This document shows, piece by piece, positions 5,911 to 7,638 of a stretch of 7,638 nucleotides of DNA. Source of the stretch: Acidobacteriota bacterium. GTDB lineage: Bacteria > Acidobacteriota > Vicinamibacteria > Vicinamibacterales > JAKQTR01. Below the pieces are notes generated by a model, which did not search any database, had not been told where the DNA came from, and was given only the letters and a program-made list of their open reading frames with translations. The stretch's first letter is position 1. Every line of letters begins with the position of its first letter. Location of the stretch: NCBI GenBank assembly GCA_026393735.1, contig JAPKZP010000087.1:1-7638 (forward strand), read 5' to 3'. Made by a program: the position numbers and the translations under genes.

Positions 5911-6776
5911 TTGGCGGCCTGCCCTTCTGCTGGCTTCGCCGGCATCGCCGGCGGCGCGGGGGGCGGTGGCGCGAGCAGGACCAGCACCGTCTCGAGCGCT
6001 GAGAAATCGACGACGGGCTTGATGACGACCGACCGATACGTCGGACCGTTCCGCTCCACGCGTTCGACGCGGCCGATCACCAGCCCCTTCGGGTAGATGC
6101 GGTCCGTCCCGGCGGTCACGACAGTGTCGCCGGACTGGATCTCCGCCGTGGCCGAGAGGTACTCGATCCGCAGCGTGCCGTCCCCGTTCCCGAGCACGAT
6201 GCCCTGGGTGCGTGATCGCTCGATCACGCCGGCTGCCGCCGCGTTGCGATCGATGAGCAGCTGCACCGACGCCGTGCTGGCCGCGACGAGCACGATCCGC
6301 CCGACGACGCCGGAAGGCGCCAGGACCGGCATGTCAGGCTGGAGGCCGTCCTGCCGGCCCTTGTTGAGCGTAATGGACCGGAAATCCGGTGAGGCGCTGC
6401 CGGCCACGACCTCTGCGCCGGTCGTCGTCCAGGGCACCCGTGCGCGCAGGTCGACGAGGGCGCGCAGCTGGTCGGTCGTCCCCGCGCTGGCGCGTTCCTG
6501 CTGCAGGCGCAGGCGCAGATCGACGATGTCCCGGGACAGGCGCTCGTTCTCGGCCTCGACCCCGCGCAGGTAGGCATAGCCGTCCCACACGGTACGAACG
6601 CCGCCCACCACCGTCCACGCGGCATCCTGCGCTGTCGTCAGCGTCGCCATCAGGGCCGCCTGCAGGAGCGGCGGACCCGAGCGCGAGCTGACCTGCGCCG
6701 AGATCAGCAGGATGTGGCCCACCACGACCGCTCCAAACAGGTAGCGGGCACGGTGGCGGGTGTCCGGAAGCGCCAT
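5907..6776 (-). CDS. mreC: MreC, periplasmic elongasome scaffold
   Basis: The product has 289 residues. Residues 1-11 are basic and cytoplasmic, about 12-29 is the single membrane anchor, and about 66-112 forms a coiled coil (GVEAENERLSRDIVDLRLRL). From about 120 to 268 are the twin beta-barrel domains, with family features DFRSITLNKGRQDGL (131-145), GVVGRIV (156-162) and SGDTVVTAGTD with YPKGLVIGRV (215-237). The tail, about 270-289, is Pro/Ala-rich. MreC oligomerises in the periplasm and is known to bind and activate PBP2. I chose ATG at 6776 because it gives a normal short N-terminus before the anchor. An in-frame TTG at 6833, just after the mreB stop, would add 19 Ala/Arg-rich residues encoded by the hairpin region and has no ribosome site, so I consider it less likely. 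The site before 6776 (GGGCGG) is also weak, so the start is not settled. Confidence 0.94.
   Translation of the reverse strand: MALPDTRHRARYLFGAVVVGHILLISAQVSSRSGPPLLQAALMATLTTAQDAAWTVVGGVRTVWDGYAYLRGVEAENERLSRDIVDLRLRLQQERASAGTTDQLRALVDLRARVPWTTTGAEVVAGSASPDFRSITLNKGRQDGLQPDMPVLAPSGVVGRIVLVAASTASVQLLIDRNAAAAGVIERSRTQGIVLGNGDGTLRIEYLSATAEIQSGDTVVTAGTDRIYPKGLVIGRVERVERNGPTYRSVVIKPVVDFSALETVLVLLAPPPPAPPAMPAKPAEGQAAK
6210..6229. repeat. Near-perfect 20-bp palindrome inside mreC
   Basis: The arms GCGTGATCG and CGATCACGC are exact reverse complements separated by CT, and they contain two GATC sites. It lies in codons for the GVIERSR part of the MreC beta domain. It could be an operator-like site or a small mRNA hairpin, but one such repeat in 7.6 kb is close to what chance allows. 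No function is claimed. Confidence 0.35.
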
Positions 6777-6798
6777 GCGTTGCCGCCCGATCGCGGCC

Positions 6799-6823
6799 GG
6801 CGCCGCGCCCGCGGCGCGGCACC
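6799..6823 (-). promoter_or_regulatory. Strong GC-rich hairpin between mreB and mreC
   Basis: On the transcribed strand the arms GGTGCCGCGC and GCGCGGCGCC pair fully (nine Watson-Crick pairs and one G-U) around the loop CGCGG. The hairpin lies 14 bases after the mreB stop and ends 22 bases before the mreC ATG. No U-tract follows, so it is not a canonical intrinsic terminator. It could protect the 3' end of a processed mreB message, act as a partial transcription barrier, or limit mreC translation. Any of these would let MreB be made in excess over MreC/MreD. The structure is seen directly; its role is inferred. Confidence 0.5.
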
Positions 6824-6837
6824 GCCAGTCCAAGTGT

Positions 6838-7638
6838 TCAGTCGATGGAGATCTTGCGGAGCAGGTTGAAGTCCGCGAGCATCTTGCCCGCGCCCAGCAC
6901 GACCGACGACAGCGGGTCCTCGGCCATCGCCAGCGGCAGCCCCGTCTCCTCCCGGAGACGTTTGTCGAGGTTGCGCAGGAGCGATCCGCCGCCCGACAGC
7001 ACGATGCCGCGGTCGACGATGTCGGCCGAGAGCTCCGGCGGCGTGCGTTCCAGCGCCACGCGCACCGCGTCGACGATCACGTTGACGGTCTCCGCCAGCG
7101 CGTCGCGGATCTCCTCGTCGCTGATGGTGATGGTCTTGGGCACGCCTTCGATAAGGTGCCGGCCCTTGATCTCCATGGTCAACCGCTCGTCGAGGGGATA
7201 CGCCGACCCGATCTCCATCTTGATCTGTTCGGCCGTCCGCTCACCGATGAGCAGGTTGTAGTTCCGCTTGATGTACTGGATGATCGCCTCATCCATCTCG
7301 TTGCCCGCGACGCGCACCGCCTTGCTGTAGACGATGCCCGCGAGCGAGATCACGGCGATGTCGGTCGTGCCGCCGCCGATGTCCACGATCATGTTGCCCG
7401 TCGGCTCGGTGATCGGCATCCCGGCGCCGATCGCGGCCGCCATGGCCTCTTCGACCAGATGCACTTCGCTGGCCTTCGCGCGGTACGCGCTGTCCTTCAC
7501 GGCCCGCTTCTCGACCTGCGTAATCTCGGACGGCACGCCGATGACGATGCGCGGACGAACCCACATGGCGCCGTTGTGCGCCTTCTTGATGAAGTAGGTC
7601 AGCATCTTCTCGGTGACTTCGAAGTCCGCGATGACGCC
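6838..7638 (-). CDS. mreB: MreB, bacterial actin that directs cell elongation (partial, N-terminus outside window)
   Basis: The frame runs from the right edge to a TGA at 6840-6838, giving 266 residues. It begins at GVIADFEVTEKM, so about 70-80 N-terminal residues including the phosphate-1 loop are missing. MreB is an ATP-binding actin homologue that forms membrane-attached antiparallel filaments orienting the elongasome. Visible motifs (numbering of this fragment) are VIGVPSEIT (32-40), LVEEAMAAAIGAG (61-73, the region of the catalytic Glu), phosphate-2 DIGGGTTDIAVI (86-97), RVAGNEMDEAI (109-119), ERTAEQIKMEIGSAYP (133-148) and the adenosine motif GIVLSGGGSLL (211-221). Most MreBs have Pro where this one has Ala65 (EEP versus EEA). 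It is the first visible gene of the operon; the promoter lies outside the window. A 61-base gap with a strong hairpin separates it from mreC. Confidence 0.98.
   Translation of the reverse strand, partial: GVIADFEVTEKMLTYFIKKAHNGAMWVRPRIVIGVPSEITQVEKRAVKDSAYRAKASEVHLVEEAMAAAIGAGMPITEPTGNMIVDIGGGTTDIAVISLAGIVYSKAVRVAGNEMDEAIIQYIKRNYNLLIGERTAEQIKMEIGSAYPLDERLTMEIKGRHLIEGVPKTITISDEEIRDALAETVNVIVDAVRVALERTPPELSADIVDRGIVLSGGGSLLRNLDKRLREETGLPLAMAEDPLSSVVLGAGKMLADFNLLRKISID

Noticed and set aside
1..7638. Possible novel system, mobile element, CRISPR array or RNA gene
   Set aside because: All but about 240 bases are covered by well-recognised elongasome genes, rng, the barrel gene and the partial gene. 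No transposase, repeat array, tRNA-like or rRNA-like sequence was seen on either strand.

Overview
The window is a stretch of high-GC chromosome from a rod-forming, diderm (Gram-negative type) bacterium. Almost all of it is one minus-strand operon for lateral cell-wall growth. In transcription order it reads mreB (5' end beyond the right edge), mreC, mreD, mrdA (PBP2), rodA and rng (RNase E/G family). The very high G+C at third codon positions, this gene order, and the alanine/proline-rich tails fit an acidobacterium-like or other high-GC diderm lineage. That placement is an inference from style and synteny, not a measured phylogeny.

Layout from left to right: bases 1-135 hold the last 44 codons of an unrecognised plus-strand gene. 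A 124-base gap follows, with no clear terminator or promoter but a good ribosome binding site at its right end. A plus-strand gene for a small secreted beta-barrel-like protein occupies 260-808. It converges on rng so tightly that the two TAG stop codons share the palindrome CTAG at 805-808. From there to the right edge every gene is on the minus strand: rng 805-2364, rodA 2364-3464, mrdA 3488-5389, mreD 5389-5910, mreC 5907-6776 and mreB 6838-7638 (partial).

The genes form one machine. MreB filaments under the inner membrane organise the elongasome. MreC and MreD link them to the membrane and periplasm and are thought to activate PBP2. RodA (SEDS glycosyltransferase) polymerises lipid II into glycan strands, and PBP2 crosslinks them. 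RNase G, last in the operon, is an RNA-processing enzyme with no known direct wall role, although rng lies near mreBCD in other bacteria too. Most junctions are stop/start overlaps (mreC/mreD GTGA, mreD/mrdA TGATG, rodA/rng TAGTG) or a short 23-base gap (mrdA/rodA), which suggests translational coupling. The exception is mreB/mreC, whose 61-base gap contains a very stable hairpin. It is the best candidate regulatory element here.

I found no mobile element, CRISPR array, tRNA or rRNA gene, and no evidence of a new defence or metabolic system. The points worth a second look are the mreB-mreC hairpin, the shared stop codons, an acidic insert inside the RNase S1 domain, a Cys-rich version of the PBP2 zinc site, a Pro-to-Ala change beside the MreB catalytic region, and the unassigned beta-barrel protein.
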